10,113 bases of DNA from Micrococcales bacterium UBA3913 (GCA_002391425.1 DGEZ01000028.1:1-10113), one strand, 5' to 3'. Positions 1 to 6,299 are shown, counted from the first letter of the stretch. Numbers and translations are program-made. The notes: generated by a model not told the origin, from the letters alone.

Positions 1-1285
1 GCGCCTCGGTGAGCTGGTCGGCGGCGCCCGTGAACTCGCTGAGCACCAGCACGCCGTCTCCGTCGGTGTTGGCTGCGACGAACTCCTTGGCGACCAGGTT
101 CATGCCGTCGCGCAGGGCCGTCACGAGCATGACATCCGACGCCAGGTAGAGGGAGGCCATCTCGTCTCTCGGATATCCCTTGTGCAGATAACTGATCGGG
201 TTGTGACCGAGCGTGCCGAAGTCACCGTTGATCCGGGTCACGAGCAGCTCGATCTCGTCACGTAGCGCGCGGTAACTCTCCACCCGCTCCCGGCTGGGAA
301 CCGCCACCTGAACGAGGGAGACCTCGGCGGGGTTGAGCCGGCCCTCTTCGAGCAGCTCCCCGAATGCTTTGATGCGGTGGACGATGCCCTTCGTATAGTC
401 CAGACGATCCACGCCCAGCAGGATGCGTTTCGGGTTGCCCAGCTCCCGGCGGATCTCCGCCGCGCGGTTCTGCACTGCAGCAGTGCGTGCGAGGGCGTCG
501 AACTCTTTGCCGTCAATGGAAATGGGGTACGCCTGGATGATCGGTTGACGCGCGGCTTCTCCCTCGCGTGCGGGAACGAACGCGCGCCCATTCTTGGTGC
601 GGTATCCGAGTAGCCGCCTCACCGCGCACAGCAGGTTGCGTGCGTCCGCCTGCCTCTGGACCCCCACGACGTCCGCACCGAGAACCCCGGCAACGATCTG
701 CGAACGCCACGGAAGCTGTGCGAAGATCCCGAAGGACGGAAACGGGATGTGCAGAAAGAACCCGATGCGCACGTCGGGCCGCTGGCTGCGGATCATCGCC
801 GGGACGAGCAGCAGCTGGTAGTCGTGCACCCACACGGTCGCACCGGGTGCCGCCTGCGAGATCACCGCATCGGCGAATCTCTGGTTGATTGCCACATAGG
901 CGTCCCACCATGCGCGGTGGTACTTCGGTGTTGCGATTACGTCATGGAACAGCGGCCACAGGGTTCCGTTGGAGAAGCCTTCGTAGTATTCGACGAACTC
1001 CTGCTCGCTCAGCCCCACGGGGTACAGCTGGTATCCGCTCCCACCGTGTGCCGCATCCACCGTGAACGGGGCAACGTCGACGTCCGTTGATCCCGGCCAG
1101 CCGATCCACACGCCCCCAGACTGGGCGATCACTGGCTCAAGGGCGGTGACTAGTCCGCCCGGAGACCTCCTCCATTCGACCCGGCCGTCCGCGGTCTCGA
1201 CGCGATCGACGGGGAGCCTGTTGGATACGAGCACGAGAGAGGAACTGCCCGTTCTGGGCTCCGCCTGAGTTTCTGTTGCCACCAC
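1..1285 (-). CDS. otsA: Trehalose-6-phosphate synthase (GT20), 3' end cut off by the window
   Basis: Makes trehalose 6-phosphate from UDP-glucose (or another NDP-glucose) and glucose 6-phosphate in the cytosol, the first step of the OtsA-OtsB trehalose pathway used in osmotic and desiccation stress. 428 codons are visible; the family is usually about 460-490 residues, so only the C-terminal few dozen are missing. Family motifs in order: SNRLPVDR (21-28), with the Arg that binds the sugar phosphate; SPGGL (41-45); YYEGFSNGTLWPLFH (100-114); VWVHDYQL (151-158); GVDRLDYTKG (291-300), with the donor-binding Arg and Lys; and LRDGMNLVAKEF (391-402). I chose the GTG at 1283-1285 because AGGGGG/GGAAGG lies just upstream. 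An in-frame ATG at 1310-1312 has no ribosome site and overlaps a likely -10; GTGs at 1282 and 1291 are other options. No otsB is in view; it may lie beyond the left edge. Function is very secure, the start less so. Confidence 0.95.
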   Translation of the reverse strand, partial: MVATETQAEPRTGSSSLVLVSNRLPVDRVETADGRVEWRRSPGGLVTALEPVIAQSGGVWIGWPGSTDVDVAPFTVDAAHGGSGYQLYPVGLSEQEFVEYYEGFSNGTLWPLFHDVIATPKYHRAWWDAYVAINQRFADAVISQAAPGATVWVHDYQLLLVPAMIRSQRPDVRIGFFLHIPFPSFGIFAQLPWRSQIVAGVLGADVVGVQRQADARNLLCAVRRLLGYRTKNGRAFVPAREGEAARQPIIQAYPISIDGKEFDALARTAAVQNRAAEIRRELGNPKRILLGVDRLDYTKGIVHRIKAFGELLEEGRLNPAEVSLVQVAVPSRERVESYRALRDEIELLVTRINGDFGTLGHNPISYLHKGYPRDEMASLYLASDVMLVTALRDGMNLVAKEFVAANTDGDGVLVLSEFTGAADQLTEA

Positions 1286-1310
1286 CGGCACCCCCTTCCG
1301 TGTTTCCTCC

Positions 1311-1316
1311 ATGCTA
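1311..1316 (-). promoter_or_regulatory. Candidate -10 of otsA
   Basis: The minus strand reads TAGCAT here, fitting the actinobacterial -10 pattern TANNNT. Transcription would begin around 1303-1305, just upstream of the AGGGGG ribosome site. The upstream ATG at 1310-1312 would then fall inside the promoter, which favours the GTG start. No convincing -35 is seen. Confidence 0.35.
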
Positions 1317-1388
1317 GCTGGGGGTGCTGGACGCTCCCTCCGAACGACCTCCAATGCCTCCCGACCACCGCGCGAACATCCTCCGCAA

Positions 1389-1420
1389 CCCGTCGGCCCC
1401 GTCACCCGTCGGCCCCGTCA
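1389..1420. repeat. Perfect 16-bp tandem duplication at the 3' end of the SprT-like gene
   Basis: Two adjacent identical copies of CCCGTCGGCCCCGTCA occupy 1389-1404 and 1405-1420. On the minus strand each copy starts with TGA; the right-hand copy supplies the stop codon of the SprT-like gene, and the left-hand copy lies just past it. Replication slippage is the simplest explanation. The rest of 1317-1417 shows no gene. Confidence 0.85.
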
Positions 1421-1876
1421 CTGCGCCGCGCGTCGCCTCCAGGTGATGAGGAAGCGGGCATCAAACCCCCGGTGGCACAGCGAGCACGAGCGAGGCCCGC
1501 TGGGCATCCGGTAGCGAAAGAACTCGTGTCCGTTCGGACAGCAGCCGACGATAGGAGCCGACTCGCGCGCCAGGCCCGCGTCGTCATACCGTTCCCGGCG
1601 GCAGCCGATGCTCTCCGCCACGCGAACCCAGGCACGACCGTGGCCCGCGCGCGGCCCGGCGAGGGCATGCGCGATTTCATGCAGGATCACTTGTTCGCAG
1701 CGCTGGGCATTCCATCGCACGGCCAGCGGCCGCGACGCATGGATCTCCCGCGTATCGAAGATGCACACCCCCGCCCGACGACGACTGTTGTCCCAGCGGA
1801 AGCGCCACCCGGCCCCGGGAAGGTACCGGTCGATCAGCTCGATCGCTCGCGCCTCAACCTGCTCCAGATCAGCCAT
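1418..1876 (-). CDS. SprT-like zinc metalloprotease
   Basis: A 152-residue protein of the SprT-like family, related to bacterial SprT and the protease domain of eukaryotic Spartan. The zinc-protease motif HEIAH is at 66-70, inside VILHEIAHALAGP. A third histidine (H79) sits in GHGRAW, the usual SprT arrangement of HExxH followed by HGxxW. A C-terminal zinc ribbon is suggested by C112/C113, H117 (CCPNGH) and C131/C134 (CSLC). No signal peptide or membrane segment, so it is cytosolic. The ATG at 1874-1876 is preceded by GGAGGAGG with 9 nt spacing. The frame stays open a further 492 bases upstream, but that part is antisense to the hydrolase and is not coding. It is divergent from the hydrolase with a 54-bp gap. 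Substrate unknown; family members have been linked to protein quality control or DNA-protein crosslink repair, which I only infer here. Confidence 0.85.
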   Translation of the reverse strand: MADLEQVEARAIELIDRYLPGAGWRFRWDNSRRRAGVCIFDTREIHASRPLAVRWNAQRCEQVILHEIAHALAGPRAGHGRAWVRVAESIGCRRERYDDAGLARESAPIVGCCPNGHEFFRYRMPSGPRSCSLCHRGFDARFLITWRRRAAQ

Positions 1877-1917
1877 CAACCCCGTCCTCCTCCGCATGCG
1901 CGGGCCATACCACTCAC

Positions 1918-1923
1918 TATGCT
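1918..1923 (+). promoter_or_regulatory. Candidate -10 for a leaderless hydrolase transcript
   Basis: TATGCT (TANNNT) is followed by 7 nt (GGGTGCC) and then the ATG at 1931. That places the transcription start on the A of the start codon, the classic leaderless layout in actinobacteria. No Shine-Dalgarno sequence precedes this ATG, which agrees. Confidence 0.5.
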
Positions 1924-1930
1924 GGGTGCC

Positions 1931-2464
1931 ATGCGTGTACTCATTCTTGGCGGCCAGAACCCTCGGCACCGGCAGTGGGTCCGGGATGTCGCAGAAGTAC
2001 TGCAGACCGCAGGCTACGACTGCGTTACCCACGACTACCGTAATTGGGACGGATACACGACCCGAACGGATGTGGAGACAGAGGTCCAGGCGATCGGCAC
2101 CCTCACGGCGGGGTGGACGGACTACGCGATTGTCGCGAAGTCCATCGGCACCGTGATCGCCTCCCTGGCAACCGCCCGAGGGCTCACCGCTCCAGCAGGG
2201 CTCGTGTTCCTGGGCGTTCCGCTTGCCTCCCTCGACGGCTTTGGTGCATTCGAGCATGCCGTCGAGGTGCTTCCTCCGGTACAGATCCTCCAAAACGAAA
2301 GCGACCCATTCGGGTCGGCCCGCGACGTCCAGGCGTTTTTCACCGAGCACGCGCCACAGCAGTGGCACCTAGAGGTCGTCCCCGGACGAGCAGATCACGA
2401 CTACGTCGACGTCGAAACCATAACCCGCCTGGTCACGGAAGTTGCCGTTCCCGGCGGAGAGTAA
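1931..2464 (+). CDS. Small alpha/beta hydrolase, function unknown
   Basis: A 177-residue cytosolic protein with a compact alpha/beta-hydrolase layout. The first strand and loop read MRVLILGGQNPRH (1-13). A nucleophile elbow AKSIG (69-73) puts Ser71 in a GxSxG-like turn with Ala in place of the first Gly. A late strand, PVQILQNESDPFG (116-128), supplies the acidic residue (Asp125), and GRADHDY (152-158) supplies the catalytic His156. This resembles the small dienelactone-hydrolase/TEX30-KANL3-like group; the substrate cannot be predicted. The first ATG (1919-1921) overlaps the candidate -10, so I chose the second, at 1931. The reading frame runs open upstream to 1472, but that is antisense to the SprT-like gene. 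Transcribed alone; a hairpin follows 12 nt after the stop. Confidence 0.8.
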   Translation: MRVLILGGQNPRHRQWVRDVAEVLQTAGYDCVTHDYRNWDGYTTRTDVETEVQAIGTLTAGWTDYAIVAKSIGTVIASLATARGLTAPAGLVFLGVPLASLDGFGAFEHAVEVLPPVQILQNESDPFGSARDVQAFFTEHAPQQWHLEVVPGRADHDYVDVETITRLVTEVAVPGGE

Positions 2465-2476
2465 TCGCGATCCTCA

Positions 2477-2504
2477 CCGCCGCACGCAGCAGAGCCTGCG
2501 GCGG
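2477..2504 (+). terminator. Hairpin after the hydrolase gene
   Basis: Perfect 8-bp arms CCGCCGCA and TGCGGCGG enclose a 12-nt loop that can pair further (GCAG/CTGC in register variants). It starts 12 nt past the hydrolase stop. No T-tract follows, as is common for actinobacterial terminators. Confidence 0.55.
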
Positions 2505-2538
2505 ACGACGCGGGCAGGCGCATCCCACCCGTCGATAA

Positions 2539-2556
2539 ACATCTATAACCAGATGT
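2539..2556. promoter_or_regulatory. Dyad operator candidate upstream of the permease
   Basis: Perfect inverted repeat ACATCT-ATAACC-AGATGT, AT-rich against a GC-rich background. It abuts the candidate -10 at 2556-2561 and fills the space back to a weak -35-like TCGATA (2532-2537). A repressor or MerR-type activator site is plausible; the regulator is not in this window. Confidence 0.45.
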
Positions 2557-2561
2557 ATGAT
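2556..2561 (+). promoter_or_regulatory. Candidate -10 of the permease gene
   Basis: TATGAT is one base from the consensus TATAAT. The start of transcription would be around 2567-2569, giving a leader of about 125 nt before the permease GTG. Confidence 0.45.
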
Positions 2562-2566
2562 GGCTC

Positions 2567-2632
2567 ATGTTACGAGCATGTTTCGCGCTTCACGAGAGCA
2601 TGCAGGATGTGCTCGCTGCGCACCAGCATTGA
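2567..2632 (+). CDS. Possible 21-residue leader peptide in the permease leader
   Basis: A short ORF with ATG at 2567-2569 and TGA at 2630-2632, encoding MLRACFALHESMQDVLAAHQH. Three of its residues are histidine, two of them in the last three. Its ATG begins 5 nt after the candidate -10, so it could be translated from a leaderless mRNA; it has no ribosome site. It overlaps the stems described for this leader, as expected of an attenuation peptide. It could equally be chance: short ORFs are common and the promoter is itself a prediction. Confidence 0.2.
   Translation: MLRACFALHESMQDVLAAHQH
2573..2615 (+). promoter_or_regulatory. Alternative RNA stems in the permease leader
   Basis: TGCTCG (2610-2615) can pair with CGAGCA (2573-2578). 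Its part TGCTC (2610-2614) can instead pair with GAGCA (2596-2600) across a 9-nt loop. The two pairings exclude each other. Nearer the gene, CTCC (2669-2672) can pair with GGAG of the ribosome site (2681-2684). This is the geometry of a leader switch, but the stems are short. I recognise no known riboswitch class. Confidence 0.25.
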
Positions 2633-2692
2633 GTGAACGGCCACAAGTTGTGATGCCTGCGCACACCCCTCCCCCGTTCTGGAGATACACCC

Positions 2693-4177
2693 GTGAGCAT
2701 CATCCGCATCAAATCCATTGAGCAGTCCGTCAACGAAACGTTCGAAGAACGACACAGCTTGAAGCGATCCCTCGGAGCCCTCGACCTTGCCGTCATGGGC
2801 GTGGCGGTGGCCGTCGGAGCAGGGATATTCTCCGTGGGAGCCCAGGCCGTCGCGTTCTATGCGGGGCCGTCGGCAATCATCTCCTTCGTCATCGCCGGGC
2901 TGGTGTGCGCGCTTGCCATCATGTGTTACGCGGAGTTCGCATCCGCGGTTCCCGTCGCGGGCTCGGCGTACACCTTCACCTACTCGACCATGGGAGAGAT
3001 CGTCGCCTGGATCATCGGGTGGGACCTCATCCTCGAAACCCTGATGGCAGGGTCAGTCATCTCCAAGTACTGGGGCATCTACCTGACGGACGCCTTCGCG
3101 CTGTTCTCGATCAACATCCCCACCACTGTGACTATCGCGGGGATTAACGTCGATTGGGGGCCCATGGTGATCGTCGCCGCATTCACCGTGCTGCTGGCCC
3201 TGGGCACCAAACTCTCGACGCGAGTGAACGCCGTATTCACCGCCATCAAGGTGGGCATCGTCATCTTCGTCGTCATCGTGGGCGCATTCTTCATCAAGGC
3301 GGAGAACTTCACGCCGTTCATCCCCGCGTCTCAGCCCAACACGGAAAGCACCGCCGTGCTCGAGCAGTCGCTGTTCTCCTTCCTCACCGGGGCTGATCCG
3401 AGCAACTACGGCGTCTATGGCATCCTCAGCGGTGCCGCACTCGTGTTCTTCGCCTACATCGGCTTCGATGTCGTTGCGACCAGCGCAGAGGAAGCCAAAG
3501 ACCCCAAGCGGACGATCCCGCGAGGCATTCTCCTCGGACTGGGAATCGTCACTGTGCTGTACATTTCCGTCGCCGTCGTGGTCACCGGAATGGTCTCGTA
3601 CACCGACCTCGCTGCCAGCGACTCTCCGTCGCTGTCCACTGCGTTCGAGCTCGTCGGGGCGACCTGGGCGGCAAAAGTCATCACCGTGGGAATCCTCATC
3701 GGGCTCACCACGGTCGTGATGGTGCTCCTACTCGGGCTGACACGCATCGTGTTCGCCATGAGCAGGGATGGGCTGCTCCCTCGCGCCCTGTCCGTGACGA
3801 GCGAACGGCGCCGCACCCCCGTGCGGTTGCAGATCCTCGTGGGCATCGTCATTGCGCTCATCGCCGGACTCACCGATGTGGGGGTCCTCTCGGACATGAT
3901 CAACATCGGCACGCTGTCCGCGTTTGTCCTAGTAAGTTTCGGCGTTCCCGTACTCCGCAGGTCGCGGCCTGACCTTGAACGCCCGTTCCGCGTTCCGCTC
4001 TCCCCCTGGCTGCCCTGGGCATCCGGAGTGGCTTGCATCTGGCTGATGCTCAACCTGAGCAATCTGACCTGGATTCGCTTTGCGATTTGGTTGCTCATCG
4101 GGTTCGTTATCTACTTCAGCTATTCGCGTCGGCACTCCCTCGTGGGGCAGGCCAGCGGCGCGCACGAACCACGCTGA
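2693..4177 (+). CDS. APC-superfamily amino-acid permease
   Basis: A 494-residue inner-membrane transporter of the amino acid-polyamine-organocation superfamily, nearest in look to the YfnA/cationic amino-acid transporter (CAT) group, importing an amino acid by proton symport or exchange. After a charged cytosolic N-terminus (HSLKRSLG, 21-28), the first helix carries the broken substrate-binding segment GAGIF (42-46). The second helix ends in CYAEFASAVPVAGSAYTF, and GEIVAWIIGWDLILE follows, all typical of the family. About twelve or more hydrophobic helices can be traced, and the length is normal. A long extramembrane loop lies around PASQPNTESTA. The GTG start (2693-2695) has GGAGA 7 nt upstream. 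Transcribed alone, convergent with the ROK gene. The leader has a dyad and alternative stems, so it is probably regulated. The exact substrate cannot be read from sequence. Confidence 0.92.
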   Translation: MSIIRIKSIEQSVNETFEERHSLKRSLGALDLAVMGVAVAVGAGIFSVGAQAVAFYAGPSAIISFVIAGLVCALAIMCYAEFASAVPVAGSAYTFTYSTMGEIVAWIIGWDLILETLMAGSVISKYWGIYLTDAFALFSINIPTTVTIAGINVDWGPMVIVAAFTVLLALGTKLSTRVNAVFTAIKVGIVIFVVIVGAFFIKAENFTPFIPASQPNTESTAVLEQSLFSFLTGADPSNYGVYGILSGAALVFFAYIGFDVVATSAEEAKDPKRTIPRGILLGLGIVTVLYISVAVVVTGMVSYTDLAASDSPSLSTAFELVGATWAAKVITVGILIGLTTVVMVLLLGLTRIVFAMSRDGLLPRALSVTSERRRTPVRLQILVGIVIALIAGLTDVGVLSDMINIGTLSAFVLVSFGVPVLRRSRPDLERPFRVPLSPWLPWASGVACIWLMLNLSNLTWIRFAIWLLIGFVIYFSYSRRHSLVGQASGAHEPR

Positions 4178-4229
4178 GGCAGGGTCACCCGCCTATAGCG
4201 TGACGGCACTGTGAGCTGAGAACGAAGGA

Positions 4230-5108
4230 TCAGTCCAGAAGGGACTGGGCCAGTTCCAGGGCGCCGTGGATGCCCGCGAAGTCCCCCAGTGCAGGCGGTG
4301 TCACGAACCCGGATGCCGGATCCTGGGCGGGATGATCGGCTCCCAGGTACCCCGCCAACAGCTGCGCCGCATGCGCCCGCACGTTCTCAATTAAACCCGG
4401 AGTTTTAGACACCCCGCCGCCGAGAACGAGTCGCTGCGGGGCGACTGCGAGCACTCCCACGACGACCAATTGCGCGATGTAGTAGCCAATGATATCGATA
4501 TCTTGCCCCTGCGCGGGATGCCCCCAACGCGCCAGAACTGCCGGACCGGACGCGAGCCCCTCGAGACAATCGCCGTGATACACACACAAACCCGGAAAGT
4601 CATCATGGGGGTGACGCCTCACCGGAACATGCCCCAGCTCGGGGGTACCGTGCCCGGAGATAAGTCGACCTTCGACCAGGATTCCCACGCCCACTCCAGT
4701 GCCGATCGTCGCGTAGCAGGCATTATTCATCCCCCTGGCGGAACCCAGAGCGTGCTCACCCAAGAGAGATCCGCTGACATCCGTGATAAACGCGCTGGGG
4801 GCAGCACCAAGCCCGTCCAGGCAGGCGTGAAGGTCGACGTTCTGCCACCCTGGCTTCGGACTCTGGAGCACCCACCCATAGCGTGAGGACTGCGGATCGG
4901 TATCGACCGGACCGAAAGTGGCCACCCCGACCGCATCCACACCGGACATCTCATCGTGCTTGCGCAGAAAGGCATTGATGTGCGAGATCGTCTCTTCCGG
5001 CCCACGGGTCGGGATGCGCACCGTATCCACCAGCTCGTGCGGATTATCCCGCTCCGCGACAGCGCAAAAGACCTTCGTACCACCCGTTTCAACTGCCGCA
5101 AGCACCAT
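4230..5108 (-). CDS. ROK-family sugar kinase, fructokinase-like
   Basis: A 292-residue cytosolic ATP-dependent sugar kinase, probably phosphorylating fructose to fructose 6-phosphate (glucose or mannose remain possible). The phosphate-binding segment is AAVETGGTKVFCAV (4-17), the E-GGTK-x-x-CAV form seen in ROK fructokinases such as Bacillus YdhR. GVATFGPVD is at 61-69, the catalytic Asp110 is in ITDVSGSLLGE (108-118), and ATIGTGVGVGI is at 133-143. The sugar-binding PELGH is at 156-160. The ROK zinc site reads CVYHGDC (175-181), with H168 as the likely fourth ligand, followed by LEGLASGPA. VLGGGVS at 228-234 is the adenosine-side motif. Ser112 replaces the Asn usually found two residues after the catalytic Asp. 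The ATG at 5106-5108 has GGGAGAGG 5 nt upstream; a GTG at 5123 lacks a ribosome site. It lies 80 bp downstream of the HdeD-like gene. Confidence 0.9.
   Translation of the reverse strand: MVLAAVETGGTKVFCAVAERDNPHELVDTVRIPTRGPEETISHINAFLRKHDEMSGVDAVGVATFGPVDTDPQSSRYGWVLQSPKPGWQNVDLHACLDGLGAAPSAFITDVSGSLLGEHALGSARGMNNACYATIGTGVGVGILVEGRLISGHGTPELGHVPVRRHPHDDFPGLCVYHGDCLEGLASGPAVLARWGHPAQGQDIDIIGYYIAQLVVVGVLAVAPQRLVLGGGVSKTPGLIENVRAHAAQLLAGYLGADHPAQDPASGFVTPPALGDFAGIHGALELAQSLLD
4231..4247. terminator. Hairpin between the convergent permease and kinase genes
   Basis: CAGTCC-AGAAG-GGACTG, 6-bp perfect arms, overlapping the last codons of the ROK kinase. On the minus strand it is followed by ATCCTTCGTTCTC, mildly T-rich. 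A weaker 5-bp dyad, GTCAC/GTGAC (4184-4188, 4200-4204), lies next to it. Either could end transcription from both sides of this 52-bp gap. Confidence 0.35.
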
Positions 5109-5151
5109 TGCTGCCTCTCCCACCGACGGAATACAACAAGTCAGTCTACAT

Positions 5152-5188
5152 ATGCCTCACGCGGCATTCAGAGATCGTCGACAATGCC
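5152..5188. repeat. Alternating ATGCC/GGCAT half-sites before the kinase gene
   Basis: ATGCC (5152-5156), GGCAT (5163-5167) and ATGCC (5184-5188) lie between the HdeD-like stop and the kinase start. The first two form a 5-bp dyad with a 6-nt spacer. The last two form a GGCATT/AATGCC stem starting directly after the HdeD-like stop codon, which could be a weak terminator or an operator. A TAGACT (minus strand, near 5143-5148) could serve as -10 for the kinase. Confidence 0.3.
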
Positions 5189-5803
5189 TTAGGGAGCCAC
5201 CGACAGGTCAGACAGAGCCTCTGTCACATGCTTGCGAACGACCAGGGCGGTCACGATGAGGAACACGCCCAAGATGATCGCGTAGACACCGACCACCCAG
5301 AAGAACGCGGCAAGAGTACCCACCGGGTTCCCGACAAGCACGACGATCATGAGTATTCCGAAAACCACCGACAAGACATTGCCCACAAGCAGCCATCCCC
5401 AGTCTTGGCGCTTCGGGCTCTCCGCGATCAACGCGACTGTTCCCACCACCCCGCCGACCAGCGCGGCGAGCGCGAGCAGCCACAGGAACAGCCATGTGCT
5501 CACTGCCGCGAAAAGCCCCGGAGAGAGCAGAACGATGACGCCGGCAACCATATCGAGTAACCCGATGGCCAATGCCCACGTCCAGAACGAGTCCACCCGC
5601 CTCCCCCGCACGGCGTAGTAGATGAAGGTGGCACCATCCAGCACCAAGTACACGCCCACGAAGACGGCCAGGGTTACAGCGAAGCCCGCGGGGGCGGCAA
5701 TAGCGACAATTCCGATGACGATAGCCAGGATTCCGCGCAGTAGCGTCAGCCACCACACGCTCTTCACAACAGACCTCACGCTCTGGGTGACATCAGACAT
5801 CAT
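5189..5803 (-). CDS. HdeD/DUF308-family membrane protein
   Basis: A 204-residue integral membrane protein of the HdeD (DUF308) family. Six hydrophobic helices at about 17-37, 40-66, 73-95, 98-125, 136-157 and 161-187 form three similar hairpin pairs; the recurring pattern of a helix ending in a short Pro/Gly turn (AAPAG, LSPGLF, VGNPVG) is typical. The N-terminus reads SVWWLTLLRGILAIVIGI. In E. coli HdeD sits in the acid-resistance island; its biochemical role is unknown, and actinobacterial copies are only assumed to be stress-related. Two adjacent ATGs begin the gene; AAAGG lies 5 or 8 nt upstream. No enzymatic residues are expected. The preceding gene on this strand encodes a small charged helical protein, fitting a stress neighbourhood. 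Confidence 0.88.
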   Translation of the reverse strand: MMSDVTQSVRSVVKSVWWLTLLRGILAIVIGIVAIAAPAGFAVTLAVFVGVYLVLDGATFIYYAVRGRRVDSFWTWALAIGLLDMVAGVIVLLSPGLFAAVSTWLFLWLLALAALVGGVVGTVALIAESPKRQDWGWLLVGNVLSVVFGILMIVVLVGNPVGTLAAFFWVVGVYAIILGVFLIVTALVVRKHVTEALSDLSVAP

Positions 5804-5913
5804 TCCGCCCTTTCCGCTGACAGCTTCACGAGCGCTTACGTACTACTTACGCCACCGCTCACGCTCATCCTGCTCTCAGCGTAGTGTCATACTCCCCCGG
5901 GTGGCCAGAACAC

Positions 5914-5942
5914 ATGTGGGGACGGCAGCGCCGCCCCCACAT
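5914..5942 (-). terminator. Long hairpin after the small charged-protein gene
   Basis: On the minus strand ATGTGGGG-G-CGGC, loop GCT, GCCG-T-CCCCACAT forms an uninterrupted 13-bp stem with one G-U pair. The plus-strand RNA would have an A-C mismatch at that place, so the structure suits minus-strand transcription. It starts 22 nt past the small gene's stop. No T-tract follows. Confidence 0.6.
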
Positions 5943-5964
5943 CGTCACGCGTCAGCACACTCGA

Positions 5965-6165
5965 CTAGTTGTCTCCGCGCAGATCGCTCTTGAGGTCATT
6001 CTTCTTCTGCGTCGCTGCTTTCTCCGCTTCATCCTTCTTTACATTGGCATCCGCTTTGACCTCATCGAACGTGTCGTGAACACGATCGCCGAGGTCGGCC
6101 GCGGCCTCCTTGGCTTTGCGTCCAGCGGTCTGTGCGAGATCCTTCGCATCATCGAGGATTCCCAT
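5965..6165 (-). CDS. Small charged helical protein (CsbD/LEA-like character)
   Basis: A 66-residue soluble protein rich in Lys, Asp, Glu and Ala, with no cysteine, no proline and no hydrophobic segment. It begins MGILDDAKDLAQTAGRKAKE and continues with repeated A/K/D-rich turns such as DEVKADANVKKDEAEKAAT. This composition resembles the small general-stress proteins (CsbD-like), LEA-type helices and the MT0933/Rv0909-type small actinobacterial proteins, without a motif that decides between them. The ATG (6163-6165) has a good AAAGGGGG 5 nt upstream, supporting a real gene. The next gene on the strand is the HdeD-like one, beyond a hairpin, so the two may be separately transcribed. Function unknown; stress protection is inferred. 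Confidence 0.75.
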   Translation of the reverse strand: MGILDDAKDLAQTAGRKAKEAAADLGDRVHDTFDEVKADANVKKDEAEKAATQKKNDLKSDLRGDN

Positions 6166-6195
6166 ATCGGCCCCCTTTCGTAGTGGGTTTGGGCA

Positions 6196-6201
6196 AGACT
6201 A
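6196..6201 (-). promoter_or_regulatory. Candidate -10 for the small charged-protein gene
   Basis: TAGTCT on the minus strand (TANNNT), flanked by GGGC and GCCC, about 30 nt upstream of the ATG. No clear -35. Confidence 0.25.
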
Positions 6202-6266
6202 GCCCGGCCCAGAGGGTCTGGCATTCATTCCCCAGAGATTCCCAGAAACGGATTCGGATCCACCCG

Positions 6267-6299
6267 ACAACGCGTAGCGCAGACACACCGCTACGTTGT
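6267..6299. repeat. Imperfect inverted repeat in the gene-poor stretch
   Basis: ACAACGCGTAGCG and CGCTACGTTGT form an 11-bp stem with a 2-nt bulge (CG) and a 9-nt loop. It lies about 100 bp upstream of the small charged-protein gene. It may be a terminator for something read from the right or a protein-binding dyad. Confidence 0.5.

Noticed and set aside
513..911. Reading frames of 100-130 codons overlapping otsA in other frames
   Set aside because: Arg/Gly/Ala-rich shadow translations; the otsA frame carries all family motifs over the same bases.
1472..1930. Upstream extension of the hydrolase reading frame
   Set aside because: Antisense to the SprT-like gene, low-complexity Arg/Pro-rich translation, while the hydrolase fold starts at MRVLILGG.
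1877..2368. Upstream extension of the SprT-like reading frame
   Set aside because: It is antisense to the hydrolase coding region; the internal ATG at 1876 has a strong ribosome site and the protein family begins there.
3454..4098. Long minus-strand reading frame (214 codons) inside the permease gene
   Set aside because: Antisense shadow of a clearly coding GC-rich gene; its translation shows no domain and is rich in Ser, Arg, Thr and Pro.
6248..6262. GGATTCGGATCC resembling a tRNA T-arm on the plus strand
   Set aside because: The invariant A58 position of the T-loop is G, and no acceptor, D or anticodon arms can be folded upstream.
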